A DNA stretch of 64,000 bases from Gordius sp. MW1 (taxonomy: Eukaryota > Nematomorpha > Gordioida > Gordea > Gordiidae). Below the pieces are notes generated by a model. It did not search any database and had not been told where the DNA came from. It saw only the letters and a program-made list of their open reading frames with translations. Each line of letters opens with the position of its first letter. Position 1 is the first letter of the stretch. A program made the position numbers and the translations under genes. The stretch lies in contig OZ038531.1 of assembly GCA_964036665.1 (NCBI GenBank), positions 11,656,168-11,720,167 of the forward strand, read 5' to 3'. Shown here piece by piece: positions 13,700 to 26,900 of this stretch.

Positions 13700-16600
13700 A
13701 AAATATTTTTACCTCAAAATTTTTCACATATTTTTCTTTGAACCGTATTCATCCGATGAAAGTTGTCGTTTTCAGACGTGGTTTCCATGATAAAAAGTAA
13801 AAATTTATCAGAATCAGAAAACTATTACTTTAAAATCATAATCGCATAGAGCAGTTTTCAAAAATTAAGCACTCACGTTGCGATACAACAAACTAATCGC
13901 AACAATAAAACGTTGTCTTTTGTCAAAATGATAGTTCTCGCAGCTTAAAACCTCTTTGCGGAAGTCAATCGAGGATAATAGGATTCTCAAATTGGCTTAC
14001 TTTTATATATTTTTTTACGCTCTTTCACATAAAATCGAAAAAAATAAATATTTTTACCTCAAAATTATTCACATATTTTTCTTTGAACCGATGAAAGTTG
14101 TCGTTTTCAGACGTGGTTTCTATGATCCCAAGTAAAAATTTATCAGAATCTAAAAACTATTACTTTGAAATCATGATCGCATTGAGCCATTTTCAAAAAT
14201 TAAGCACTCACGTTGCGATACAACAAACTAATCGCAACAATAAAACGTTGTCTTTTGTCAAAATGATAGTTCTCGCAGCTTAAAACCTCTTTTCGGAAGT
14301 CAATCGAGGATAAGAGGGTTCTCAAATTGGCTTACTTTTATATATTTTTTTACGCTCTTTCACATAGAATCGAAAAAAATAAATATTTTTACCTCAAAAT
14401 TTTTCACATATTTTTCTTTGAACCGTATTCATCCGATGAAAGTTGTCGTTTTCAGACGTGGTTTCTATGATCCCAAGTAAAAATTTATCAAAATCTAAAA
14501 ACTATTACTTTGAAATCATAATCGCATAGAGCAGTTTTCAAAAATTAAGCACTCACGTTGCGATACAACAAACTAATCGCAACAATAAAACGTTGTCTTT
14601 TGTCAAAATGATAGTTCTCGCAGCTTAAAACCTCTTTGCGGAAGTCAATCGAGGATAATAGGATTCTCAAATTGGCTTACTTTAATATATTTTTTTACGC
14701 TCTTTCACATAGAATCAAAAAAAAAAATATTTTTACCTCGAAATTTTTAACATATTTTTCTTTGAACCGATGAAAGTTGTCGTTTTCAGACGTGGTTTCT
14801 ATGATCCCAAGTAAAAATTTATCAGAATTCAAAAACTATTACTTTGAAATCATGATCTCATTGAGCCATTTTCAAAAATTAAGCACTCACGTTGCGATAC
14901 AACAAACTAATCGCAACAATAAAACGTTGTCTTGTCAAAATGATAGTTCTCGCAGCTTAAAACCTTTTTTCGGAAGTCAATCGAGTATAATAGGATTCTC
15001 AAATTGGCTTACTTTTATATATTTTTTTATGCTCTTTCACATAGAATCGAAAAAAATAAATATTTTTACCTCAAAATTTTTCACATATTTTTCTTTCAAC
15101 CGTATGCATCCGATGAAAGTTGTCGTTTTCAGACGTGGTTTCGATGATAAAAAGTAAAAATTTATCAGAATCAGAAAACTATTACTTTAAAATCATGATC
15201 GCATAGTGCATTTTTGAAAAATTAAGCACTCACGTTGCGATACAACAAACTAATCGCAACAATAAAACGCTGTCTTTTGTCAAAATGATAGTTCTCGCAG
15301 CTTAAAACCTCTTTTCGGAAGTAAATCGAGGATAATAGGATTCTCAAATTTGCTTATTTTTATATATTTTTTCATGCTCTTTCACATAGAATCGAAAAAA
15401 AAAATATTTTTACCTCAAAATTTTTCACATATTTTTCTTTGAACCGTATTCATCCGATGAAAGCTGTCGTTTTCAGACGTGGTTTCCATGATAAAAAGTA
15501 AAAATTTATCAGAATCAGAAAACTATTACTTTGAAATCATAATCGCATAGAGCAGTTTTCAAAAATTAAGCACTCACGTTGCGATACAACAAACTAATCG
15601 CAACAATAAAACGCTGTCTTTTGTCAAAATGATAGTTCTCGCAGCTTAAAACCTCTTTTCGGAAGTAAATCGAGGATAATAGGATTCTCAAATTGGCTTA
15701 CTTTTATATATTTTTTCATGCTCTTTCACATAGAATCGAAAAAAATAAATATTTTTACCTCAAAATTTTTCACACATTTTTCTTTCAACCGTATGCATCC
15801 GATGAAAGTTGTCGTTTTCAGACGTGGTTTCGATGATAAAAAGTAAAAATTTATCAGAATCTGAAAACTATTACTTTGAAAACATGATCGCATAGAGCCA
15901 TTTTCAAAAATTAAGCACTAACGTTGCGATACAACAAACTAATCGCAACAATAAAACGTTGTCTTTTGTCAAAATGATAGTTCTCGCAGCTTAAAACCTC
16001 TTTTCGGAAGTCAATCGAGGATAATAGGATTCTCAAATTGGCTTACTTTTATATATTTTTTCATGCTCTTTCACATAGAATCGAAAAAAAAAATATTTTT
16101 ACCTCAAAATTTTTCACATATTTTTCTTTGAACCGTATGCATCCGATGAAAGTTGTCGTTTTCAGACGTGGTTTCGATGATAAAAAGTAAAAATTTATCA
16201 GAATCAGAAAACAATTACTTTAAAATCATGATCGCATAGTGCATTTTTGAAAAATTAAGCACTCACGTTGCGATACAACAAACTAATCGCAACAATAAAA
16301 CGCTGTCTTTTGTCAAAATGATAGTTCTCGCAGCTTAAAACCTCTTTTCGGAAGTAAATCGAGGATAATAGGATTCTCAAATTTGCTTACTTTTATATAT
16401 TTTTTCATGCTCTTTCACATAGAATCGAAAAAAAAAAATATTTTTACCTCAAAATTTTTCACATATTTTTCTTTGAACCGTATTCATCCGATGAAAGCTG
16501 TCGTTTTCAGACGTGGTTTCCATGATAAAAAGTAAAAATTTATCAGAATCAGAAAACTATTACTTTGAAATCATAATCGCATAGAGCAGTTTTCAAAAAT

Positions 16601-17880
16601 TAAGCACTCACGTTGCGATACAACAAACTAATCGCAACAATAAAACGTTGTCTTTTGTCAAAATGATAGTTCTCGCAGCTTAAAACCTCTTTTCGGAAGT
16701 CAATCGAGTATAATAGGATTCTCAAATTGGCTTACTTTTATATATTTTTTCATGCTCTTTCACATAGAATCGAAAAAAATAAATATTACCTCAAAATTTT
16801 TTCACATATTTTTCTTTCAACCGTATGCATCCGATGAAAGTTGTCGTTTTCAGACGTGGTTTCGATGATAAAAAGTAAAAATTTATCAGAATAAGAAAAC
16901 TATTACTTTAAAATCATGATCGCATAGTGCATTTTTGAAAAATTAAGCACTCACGTTGCGATACAACAAACTAATCGCAACAATAAAACGTTGTCTTTTG
17001 TCAAAATGATAGTTCTCGCAGCTTAAAACCTCTTTGCGGAAGTCAATCGAAGATAATAGGATTCTCAAATTGGCTTACTTTTATATATTTTTTTACACTC
17101 TTTCACATAGAATCGAAAAAAATAAATCTTTCTACCTCAAAATTTTTCACATATTTTTCTTTGAACCGTATTCATCCGATGAAATTTGTCGTATTCAGAC
17201 GTGGTTTCTATGATCCCAAGTAAAAATTTATCAGAATCTGAAAACTATTACTTTGAAATCATGATCGCATAGAGCCATTTTCAAAAATTAAGCACTAACG
17301 TTGCGATACAACAAACTAATCGCAACAATAAAACGTTGTCTTTTGTCAAAATGATAGTTCTCGCAGCTTAAAACCTCTTTTCGGAAGTCAATCGAGGATA
17401 ATAGGATTCTCAAATTGGCTTACTTTTATATATTTTTTTATGCTCTTTCACATAGAATCGAAAAAAATAAATATTTTTACCTCAAAATTTTTCACATATT
17501 TTTCTTTCAACCGTATGCATCCGATTAAAGTTGTCGTTTTCAGACGTGGTTTCGATGATAAAAAGTAAAAATTTATCAGAATCAGAAAACTATTTCTTTA
17601 AAATCATGATCGCATAGTGCATTTTTGAAAAATTAAGCACTCACGGTGCGATACAACAAACTAATCGCAACAATAAAACGCTGTCTTTTGTCAAAATGAT
17701 AGTTCTCGCAGCTTAAAACCTCTTTTCGGAAGTAAATCGAGGATAATAGGATTCTCAAATTGGCTTACTTTTATATATTTTTTCATGCTCTTTCACATAG
17801 AATCGAAAAAAAAATATTTTTACCTCAAAATTTTTCACATATTTTTCTTTGAACCGTATTCATCCGATGAAAGTTGTCGT
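13700..17880 (+). repeat. Mosaic end of the left domain
   Basis: These monomers are all left-domain types but shuffled. 14085-14300 carries the 9-bp-deletion subtype. 14634-14984 carries its neighbour, with a 2-bp loss near 14934. 16681-17130 resembles 11881-12330 at about +4,800 bp, including GAGTATAATAGG, the shortened AATATTACCTC and the GAAGATAATAGG monomer. An offset near 4.8 kb also links 395-1270 with 5183-6060, which suggests an older 14-mer repeat beneath the 21-mer. No gene is seen. Confidence 0.75.
15098..16647 (+). repeat. Trimer-spaced duplication (1,034 bp)
   Basis: 15098-15613 and 16132-16647 correspond at 1,034 bp. The shared rare variants are GAAAGCTGTCG (15458 and 16492), TTCCATGATAAAAAG, AAATTTGCTTA, and GCTGTC with GGAAGTAAATCG. 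A few later substitutions separate them, such as 15179 T against 16213 A. The match stops near 15613/16647, where one has GCTGTC and the other GTTGTC. Confidence 0.78.
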
Positions 17881-18900
17881 TTTCAGACGTGGTTTCTATG
17901 ATCCCAAGTAAAAATTTATCAGAATCTGAAAACTATTACTTTGAAATCATGATCGCATAGAGCTATTTTCAAAAATTAAGCACTAACGTTGGTATACAAC
18001 AAACTAATCGCAACAATAAAACGTTGTCTTTTGTCAAAATGAATAGTTCTGGCAGCTTAAAACCTCTTTTCGGAAGTAAATCGAGGATAATAGGATTCTC
18101 AAATTGGCTTACTTTTATATATTTTTTCATGCTCTTCACATAGAATCTAAAAAAATATATATTTTTACCTCAAAATTTTCACATATTTTTCTTTCAACCG
18201 TGTGCATCCGATGAAAGTTGTCGTTTTCAGACGTGGTTTCGATGATAAAAAGTAAAAATTTATCAGAATCAGAAAACTATTACTTTAAAATCATAATCGC
18301 ATAGTGCATTTTTGAAAAATTAAGCACTCACGTTGCGATACAACAAACTAATCGCAACAATAAAACGTTGTCTTTTGTCAAAAATATAGTTCTCGCAGCT
18401 TAAAACCTCTTTTCGGAAGTAAATAGAGGATAATAGGATTCTCAAATTGGCTTACTTTTATATATTTTTTCATGCTCTTTCACATAGAATCGAAAAAAAT
18501 CAATATTTTTACCTCATAATTTTTCACATATTTTTCTTTGAACCGTATTCATCCGTTGAAAGTTGTCGTTTTCAGACGTGGTTTCTATGATCCCAAGTAA
18601 AAATTTATCAGAATCTGAAAACTATTACTTTAAAATCATGATCGCATAGAGCCATTTTCAAAAATTAAGCACTCACGTTGCGATACAACAAACTAATCGC
18701 AACAATAAAACGTTGTCTTTTGTCAAAATGATAGTTCTCGCAGCTTAAAACCTCTTTTCGGAAGTCAATCGAGGATAATAGGATTCTCAAATTGGCTTAC
18801 TTTTATATTTTTTTTTACGCTCTTTCACATAGAATCGAAAAAAATAAATATTTTTACCTCAAAAATTTTCACATATTTTTCTTTGAACCGTATTCATCCG
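17880..18900 (+). repeat. Degenerate satellite junction between two domains
   Basis: Three consecutive monomers here carry many changes seen rarely or nowhere else in the window. Examples are GTTGGTATACAAC near 17989, AATGAATAGTTCTGGC near 18039, loss of a T in GCTCTTCAC near 18134, ATCTAAAAAAATATAT near 18146, GTCAAAAATATAG near 18377, GTAAATAGAGG near 18419, ATCAATATTTT near 18499 and CTCATAATTTTTC near 18513. The A5T4 tract variant first becomes common just after this zone. Low homogeneity is expected where two separately evolving array domains meet. Confidence 0.75.
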
Positions 18901-19711
18901 ATGAAAGTTGTCGTTTTCAGACGTGGTTTCTATGATCCCAAGTAAAAATTTATCAGAATCTAAAAACTATTACTTTGAAATCATGATCGCATAGAGCCAT
19001 TTTCAAAAATAAAGCACTAACGTTGCGATACAACAAACTAATCGCAACAATAAAACGTTGTCTTTTGTCAAAATGATAGTTCTCGCAGCTTAAAACCTCT
19101 TTTCGGAAGTCAATCGAGGATAAGAGGATTCTCAAATTGGCTTACTTTTATATATTTTTTTACGCTCTTTCACATAGAATCGAAAAAAATAAATATTTTT
19201 ACCTCAAAATTTTTCACATATTTTTCTTTGAATCGTATTCATCCGATGAAAGTTGTCGTTTTCAGACGTGGTTTCTATGATCCCAAGTAAAAATTTATCA
19301 GAATCTGAAAACTATTACTTTGAAATCATGATCGCATAGAGCCATTTTCAAAAATTAACCACTAACGTTGCGATACAACAAACTAATCGCAACAATAAAA
19401 CGTTGTCTTTTGTCAAAATGATAGTTCTCGCAGCTTAAAACCTCTTTTCGGAAGTCAATCGAGGATAATAGGATTCTCAAATTGGCTTACTTTTATATAT
19501 TTTTTCATGCTCTTTCACATAAAATCGAAAAAAATAAATATTTTTACCTCAAAATTTTTCACATATTTTTCTTTCAACCGTATGCATCCGATGAAAGTTG
19601 TCGTTTTCAGACGTGGTTTCGATGATAAAAAGTAAAAATTTATCAGAATCTGAAAACTATTACTTTGAAATCATGATCGCATAGAGCCATTTTCAAAAAT
19701 TAAGCACTAAC

Positions 19712-20056
19712 GTTGCGATACAACAAACTAATCGCAACAATAAAACGTTGTCTTTTGTCAAAATGATAGTTCTCGCAGCTTAAAACCTCTTTTCGGAAGT
19801 CAATCGAGGATAATAGGATTCTCAAATTGGCTTACTTTTATATATTTTTTCATGCTCTTTCACATAGAATCGAAAAAAATAAATATTTTTACCTCAAAAT
19901 TTTTCACATATTTTTCTTTCAACCGTATGCATCCGATGAAAGTTGTCGTTTTCAGACGTGGTTTCGATGATAAAAAGTAAAAATTTATCAGAATCAGAAA
20001 ATTATTACTTTAAAATCATGATCGCATAGTGCATTTTTGAAAAATTAAGCACTCAC
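19712..20056 (+). repeat. Reference type B monomer (345 bp)
   Basis: Representative of class B. It is distinguished from class A by linked bases: TTTTTTCATGCTC in place of TTTTTTTACGCTC, CTTTCAACCGTATGCATCC in place of the GAACCGTATTC form, TTCGATGATAAAAAG in place of TTCTATGATCCCAAG, CAGAATCAGAAAA, ACTTTAAAATC, and TAGTGCATTTTTGAAAAATTA in the last third. Types A and B often sit next to each other, but the order is not strictly alternating, so the basic HOR is not a simple AB dimer. Many monomers combine A features on one side with B features on the other. Confidence 0.85.
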
Positions 20057-20456
20057 GTTGCGATACAACAAACTAATCGCAACAATAAAACGTTGTCTTT
20101 TGTCAAAATGATAGTTCTCGCAGCTTAAAACCTCTTTGCGGAAGTCAATCGAGATAATAGGATTCTCAAATTGGCTTACTTTTATATATTTTTTTACGCT
20201 CTTTCACATAGAATCGAAAAAAATAAATATTTTTACCTCAAAAATTTTCACATATTTTTCTTTGAACCGTATTCATCCGATGAAAGTTGTCGTTTTCAGA
20301 CGTGGTTTCTATGATCCCAAGTAAAAATTTATCAGAATCTAAAAACTATTACTTTGAAATCATGATCGCATAGAGCCATTTTCAAAAATAAAGCACTAAC
20401 GTTGCGATACAACAAACTAATCGCAACAATAAAACGTTGTCTTTTGTCAAAATGAT

Positions 20457-20458
20457 AT
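20457..20458. other. Junction of a 19-bp deletion allele shared by 8 monomers
   Basis: Between AATGATA and TCTTTTCAGAAG, 19 bp present in other monomers (from GTTCTCG to AAAACC) are missing. The same junction occurs at about 21474, 25243, 26260, 32053, 32724, 37163 and 37834, and always with CAGAAG downstream. One original deletion has therefore been copied to eight monomers by HOR duplication between 20 and 38 kb. It is absent from the left domain and from 38 kb onward. Confidence 0.88.
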
Positions 20459-23400
20459 CTTTTCAGAAGTCAATCGAGGATAATAGGATTCTCAAATTGG
20501 CTTACTTTTATATATTTTTTCATGCACTTTCACATAGAATCGAAAAAAATAAATATTTTTACCTCAAAAATTTTCACATATTTTTCTTTGAACCGTATTC
20601 ATCCGATGAAAGTTGTCGTTTTCAGACGTGGTTTCTATGATCCCAAGTAAAAATTTATCAGAATCTAAAAACTATTACTTTGAAATCATGATCGCATAGA
20701 GCCATTTTCAAAAAATTAAGCACTCACGTTGAGATACAACAAACTAATCGCAACAATAAAACGTTGTCTTTTGTCAAAATGATAGTTCTCGCAGCTTAAA
20801 ACCTTTTTTCAGAAGTCAATCGAGGATAATAGGATTCTCAAATTGGCTTACTTTTATATATTTTTTCATGCACTTTCACCTAGAATCGAAAAAAATAAAT
20901 ATTTTTACCTCAAAATTTTTCACATATTTTTCTTTGAACCGTATTCATCCGATGAAAGTTGTCGTTTTCAGACGTGGTTTCTATGATCCCAAGTAAAAAT
21001 ATATCAGAATCTGAAAACTATTACTTTGAAATCATGATCGCATAATGCATTTTTGAAAAATTAAGCACTCACGTTGCGATACAACAAACTAATCGCAACA
21101 ATAAAACGTTGTCTTTTGTCAAAATGATAGTTCTCGCAGCTTAAAACCTCTTTGCGGAAGTCAATCGAGGATAATAGGATTCTCAAATTGGCTTACTTTT
21201 ATATATTTTTTTACGCTCTTTCACATAGAATCGAAAAAAATAAATATTTTTACCTCAAAAATTTTCACATATTTTTCTTTGAACCGTATTCATCCGATGA
21301 AAGTTGTCGTTTTCAGACGTGGTTTCTATGATCCCAAGTAAAAATTTATCAGAATCTAAAAACTATTACTTTGAAATCATGATCGCATAGAGCCATTTTT
21401 AAAAATAAAGCACTAACGTTGCGATACAACAAACTAATCGCAACAATAAAACGTTGTCTTTTGTCAAAATGATATCTTTTCAGAAGTCAATCGAGGATAA
21501 TAGGATTCTCAAATTGGCTTACTTTTATATATTTTTTCATGCACTTTCACATAGAATCGAAAAAAATAAATATTTTTACCTCAAAAATTTTCACATATTT
21601 TTCTTTGAACCGTATTCATCCGATGAAAGTTGTCGTTTTCAGACGTGGTTTCTATGATCCCAAGTAAAAATTTATCAGAATCAGAAAATTATTACTTTAA
21701 AATCATGATCGCATAATGCATTTTTGAAAAATTAAGCACTCACGTTGCGAAACAAACTAATCGCAACAATAAAACGTTGTCTTTTGTCAAAATGATAGTT
21801 CTCGCAGCTTAAAACCTCTTTGCGGAAGTCAATCGAGGATAATAGGATTCTCAAATTGGCTTACTTTTATATATTTTTTTACGCTCTTTCACATAGAATC
21901 GAAAAAATAAATATTTTTACCTCAAAATTTTTCACCTATTTTTCTTTGAACCGTATTCATCCGATGAAAGTTGTCGTTTTCAGACGTGGTTTCTATGATC
22001 CCAAGTAAAAATTTATCAGAATCTGAAAACTATTACTTTGAAATCATGATCGCATAGTGCATTTTTGAAAAATTAAGCACTCACGTTGCGATACAACAAA
22101 CTAATCGCAACAATAAAACGTTGTCTTTTGTCAAAATGATAGTTCTCGCAGCTTAAAACCTCTTTGCGGAAGTCAATCGAGGATAATAGGATTTTCAAAT
22201 TGGCTTACTTTTATATATTTTTTTACGCTCTTTCACATAGAATCGAAAAAAATAAATATTTTTACCTCAAAAATTTTCACATATTTTTCTTTGAACCGTA
22301 TTCATCCGCTGAAAGTTGTCGTTTTCAGACGTGGTTTCTATGATCCCAAGTAAAAATTTATCAGAACTGAAAACTATTACTTTGAAATCATGATCGCATA
22401 GTGCATTTTTGAAAAATTAAGCACTCACGTTGCGATACAACAAACTAATCGCAACAATAAAACGTTATCTTTTGTCAAAATGATAGTTCTCGCAGCTTAA
22501 AACCTCTTTGCGGAAGTCAATCGAGGATAATAGGATTCTCAAATTGGCTTACTTTTATATATTTTTTCATGCTCTTTCACATAGAATCGAAAAAAATAAA
22601 TATTTTTACCTCAAAATTTTTCACATATTTTTCTTTCAACCGTATGCATCCGATGAAAGTTGTCGTTTTCAGACGTGGTTTCGATGATAAAAAGTAAATA
22701 TTTATCAGAATCAGAAAATTATTACTTTAAAATCATGATCGCATAGTGCATTTTTGAAAAATTAAGCACTCACGTTGCGATACAACAAACTAATCGCAAC
22801 AATAAAACGTTGTCTTTTGTCAAAATGATAGTTCTCGCAGCTTAAAACCTCTTTGCGGAAGTCAATCGAGGATAATAGGATTCTCAAATTGGCTTACTTT
22901 TATATATTTTTTTACGCTCTTTCACATAGAATCGAAAAAAATAAATATTTTTACCTCAAAAATTTTCACATATTTTTCTTTGAACCGTATTCATCCGATG
23001 AAAGTTGTCGTTTTCAGACGTGGTTTCTATGATCCCAAGTAAAAATTTATCAGAATCTAAAAACTATTACTTTAAACTCATGATCGCATAGAGCCATTTT
23101 AAAAAATAAAGCACTAGCGTTGCGATACAACAAACTAATCGCAACAATAAAACGTTGTCTTTTGTCAAAATGATAGTTCTCGCAGCTTAAAACCTCTTTT
23201 CGGAAGTCAATCGAGGATAAGAGGATTCTCATATTGGCTTACATTTATATATTTTTTTACGCTCTTTCACATAGAATCGAAAAAAAAAATATTTTTACCT
23301 TAAAAATTTTCACATATTTTTCTTTGAATCGTATTCATCCGATGAAAGTTGTCGTTTTCAGACGTGGTTTCTATGATCCCAAGTAAAAATTTATCAGAAT

Positions 23401-23950
23401 CTGAAAACTATTACTTTGAAATCATGATTGCATAGAGCCATTTTCAAAAATTAAGCACTAACGTTGCGATACAACAAACTAATCGCAACAATAAAACGTT
23501 GTCTTTTGTCAAAATGATAGTTCTCGCAGCTTAAAACCTCTTTTCGGAAGTCAATCGAGGATAATAGGATTCTCAAATTGGCTTACTTTTATATATTTTT
23601 TCATGCTCTTTCACATAGAATCGAAAAAAATAAATATTTTTACCTCAAAATTTTTCACATATTTTTCTTTCAACCGTATGCATCCGATGAAAGTTGTCGT
23701 TTTCAGACGTGGTTTCTATGATAAAAAGTAAAAATTTATCAGAATCTGAAAACTATTACTTTGAAATCATGATCGCATAGAGCCAATTTCAAAAATTAAG
23801 CACTAACGTTGCGATACAACAAACTAATCGCAACAATAAAACGTTGTCTTTTGTCAAAATGATAGTTCTCGCAGCTTAAAACCTCTTTTCGGAAGTCAAT
23901 CGAGGATAATAGGATTCTCAAATTGGCTTACTTTTATATATTTTTTTACA

Positions 23951-26900
23951 CTCTTTCACATAGAATCGAAAAAAATAAATATTTTTACCTCAAAATTTTT
24001 CACATATTTTTCTTTGAATCGTATTCATCCGATGAAAGTTGTCGTTTTCAGACGTGGTTTCTATGATCCCAAGTAAAAATTTATCAGAATCTGAAAACTA
24101 TTACTTTGAAATCATGATCGCATAGAGCCATTTTCAAAAATTAACCACTAACGTTGCGATACAACAAACTAATCGCAACAATAAAACGTTGTCTTTTGTC
24201 AAAATGATAGTTCTCGCAGCTTAAAACCTCTTTTCGGAAGTCAATCGAGGATAATAGGATTCTCAAATTGGCTTACTTTTATATATTTTTTCATGCTCTT
24301 TCACATAAAATCGAAAAAAATAAATATTTTTACCTCAAAATTTTTCACATATTTTTCTTTCAACCGTATGCATCCGATGAAAGTTGTCGTTTTCAGACGT
24401 GGTTTCGATGATAAAAAGTAAAAATTTATCAGAATCTGAAAACTATTACTTTGAAATCATGATCGCATAGAGCCATTTTCAAAAATTAAGCACTAACGTT
24501 GCGATACAACAAACTAATCGCAACAATAAAACGTTGTCTTTTGTCAAAATGATAGTTCTCGCAGCTTAAAACCTCTTTTCGGAAGTCAATCGAGGATAAT
24601 AGGATTCTCAAATTGGCTTACTTTTATATATTTTTTCATGCTCTTTCACATAGAATCGAAAAAAATAAATATTTTTACCTCAAAATTTTTCACATATTTT
24701 TCTTTCAACCGTATGCATCCGATGAAAGTTGTCGTTTTCAGACGTGGTTTCGATGATAAAAAGTAAAAATTTATCAGAATCAGAAAATTATTACTTTAAA
24801 ATCATGATCGCATAGTGCATTTTTGAAAAATTAAGCACTCACGTTGCGATACAACAAACTAATCGCAACAATAAAACGTTGTCTTTTGTCAAAATGATAG
24901 TTCTCGCAGCTTAAAACCTCTTTGCGGAAGTCAATCGAGATAATAGGATTCTCAAATTGGCTTACTTTTATATATTTTTTTACGCTCTTTCACATAGAAT
25001 CGAAAAAAATAAATATTTTTACCTCAAAAATTTTCACATATTTTTCTTTGAACCGTATTCATCCGATGAAAGTTGTCGTTTTCAGACGTGGTTTCTATGA
25101 TCCCAAGTAAAAATTTATCAGAATCTAAAAACTATTACTTTGAAATCATGATCGCATAGAGCCATTTTCAAAAATAAAGCACTAACGTTGCGATACAACA
25201 AACTAATCGCAACAATAAAACGTTGTCTTTTGTCAAAATGATATCTTTTCAGAAGTCAATCGAGGATAATAGGATTCTCAAATTGGCTTACTTTTATATA
25301 TTTTTTCATGCACTTTCACATAGAATCGAAAAAAATAAATATTTTTACCTCAAAAATTTTCACATATTTTTCTTTGAACCGTATTCATCCGATGAAAGTT
25401 GTCGTTTTCAGACGTGGTTTCTATGATCCCAAGTAAAAATTTATCAGAATCTAAAAACTATTACTTTGAAATCATGATCGCATAGAGCCATTTTCAAAAA
25501 ATTAAGCACTCACGTTGAGATACAACAAACTAATCGCAACAATAAAACGTTGTCTTTTGTCAAAATGATAGTTCTCGCAGCTTAAAACCTTTTTTCAGAA
25601 GTCAATCGAGGATAATAGGATTCTCAAATTGGCTTACTTTTATATATTTTTTCATGCACTTTCACCTAGAATCGAAAAAAATAAATATTTTTACCTCAAA
25701 ATTTTTCACATATTTTTCTTTGAACCGTATTCATCCGATGAAAGTTGTCGTTTTCAGACGTGGTTTCTATGATCCCAAGTAAAAATATATCAGAATCTGA
25801 AAACTATTACTTTGAAATCATGATCGCATAATGCATTTTTGAAAAATTAAGCACTCACGTTGCGATACAACAAACTAATCGCAACAATAAAACGTTGTCT
25901 TTTGTCAAAATGATAGTTCTCGCAGCTTAAAACCTCTTTGCGGAAGTCAATCGAGGATAATAGGATTCTCAAATTGGCTTACTTTTATATATTTTTTTAC
26001 GCTCTTTCACATAGAATCGAAAAAAATAAATATTTTTACCTCAAAAATTTTCACATATTTTTCTTTGAACCGTATTCATCCGATGAAAGTTGTCGTTTTC
26101 AGACGTGGTTTCTATGATCCCAAGTAAAAATTTATCAGAATCTAAAAACTATTACTTTGAAATCATGATCGCATAGAGCCATTTTTAAAAATAAAGCACT
26201 AACGTTGCGATACAACAAACTAATCGCAACAATAAAACGTTGTCTTTTGTCAAAATGATATCTTTTCAGAAGTCAATCGAGGATAATAGGATTCTCAAAT
26301 TGGCTTACTTTTATATATTTTTTCATGCACTTTCACATAGAATCGAAAAAAATAAATATTTTTACCTCAAAAATTTTCACATATTTTTCTTTGAACCGTA
26401 TTCATCCGATGAAAGTTGTCGTTTTCAGACGTGGTTTCTATGATCCCAAGTAAAAATTTATCAGAATCAGAAAATTATTACTTTAAAATCATGATCGCAT
26501 AATGCATTTTTGAAAAATTAAGCACTCACGTTGCGAAACAAACTAATCGCAACAATAAAACGTTGTCTTTTGTCAAAATGATAGTTCTCGCAGCTTAAAA
26601 CCTCTTTGCGGAAGTCAATCGAGGATAATAGGATTCTCAAATTGGCTTACTTTTATATATTTTTTTACGCTCTTTCACATAGAATCGAAAAAATAAATAT
26701 TTTTACCTCAAAATTTTTCACCTATTTTTCTTTGAACCGTATTCATCCGATGAAAGTTGTCGTTTTCAGACGTGGTTTCTATGATCCCAAGTAAAAATTT
26801 ATCAGAATCTGAAAACTATTACTTTGAAATCATGATCGCATAGTGCATTTTTGAAAAATTAAGCACTCACGTTGCGATACAACAAACTAATCGCAACAAT

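Larger units (their letters stand above)
19165..23950 (+). repeat. 14-mer HOR, copy 1 (4,786 bp)
   Basis: This block is followed immediately by a near-identical copy. Private variants recur at exactly 4,786 bp: ATTAACCACTA at 19354, the 2-base loss in TCGAGATAATAGG near 20150, 19-bp deletions at 20457 and 21474, CACCTAGAATC near 20878, the 3-base loop deletion near 21746, CCGCTGAAAG near 22306, CAGAACTGAAAAC at 22362 and GTAAATATTTATC near 22692. The left limit is set by differences upstream (G at 19164 against A at 23950). Confidence 0.9.

Noticed and set aside
14777-15157. A 126-codon plus-strand open frame, the longest in the window
   Set aside because: It starts at TTG and exists because of a 2-bp loss near 14934, which joins two frames of adjacent monomer parts. 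It occurs once, while the surrounding repeat is otherwise ordinary.
17880-18900. Possible transposon insertion scar in the degenerate zone
   Set aside because: The differences are scattered substitutions and 1-3 bp indels. The monomer register is kept, and no terminal repeats or target-site duplication were seen.
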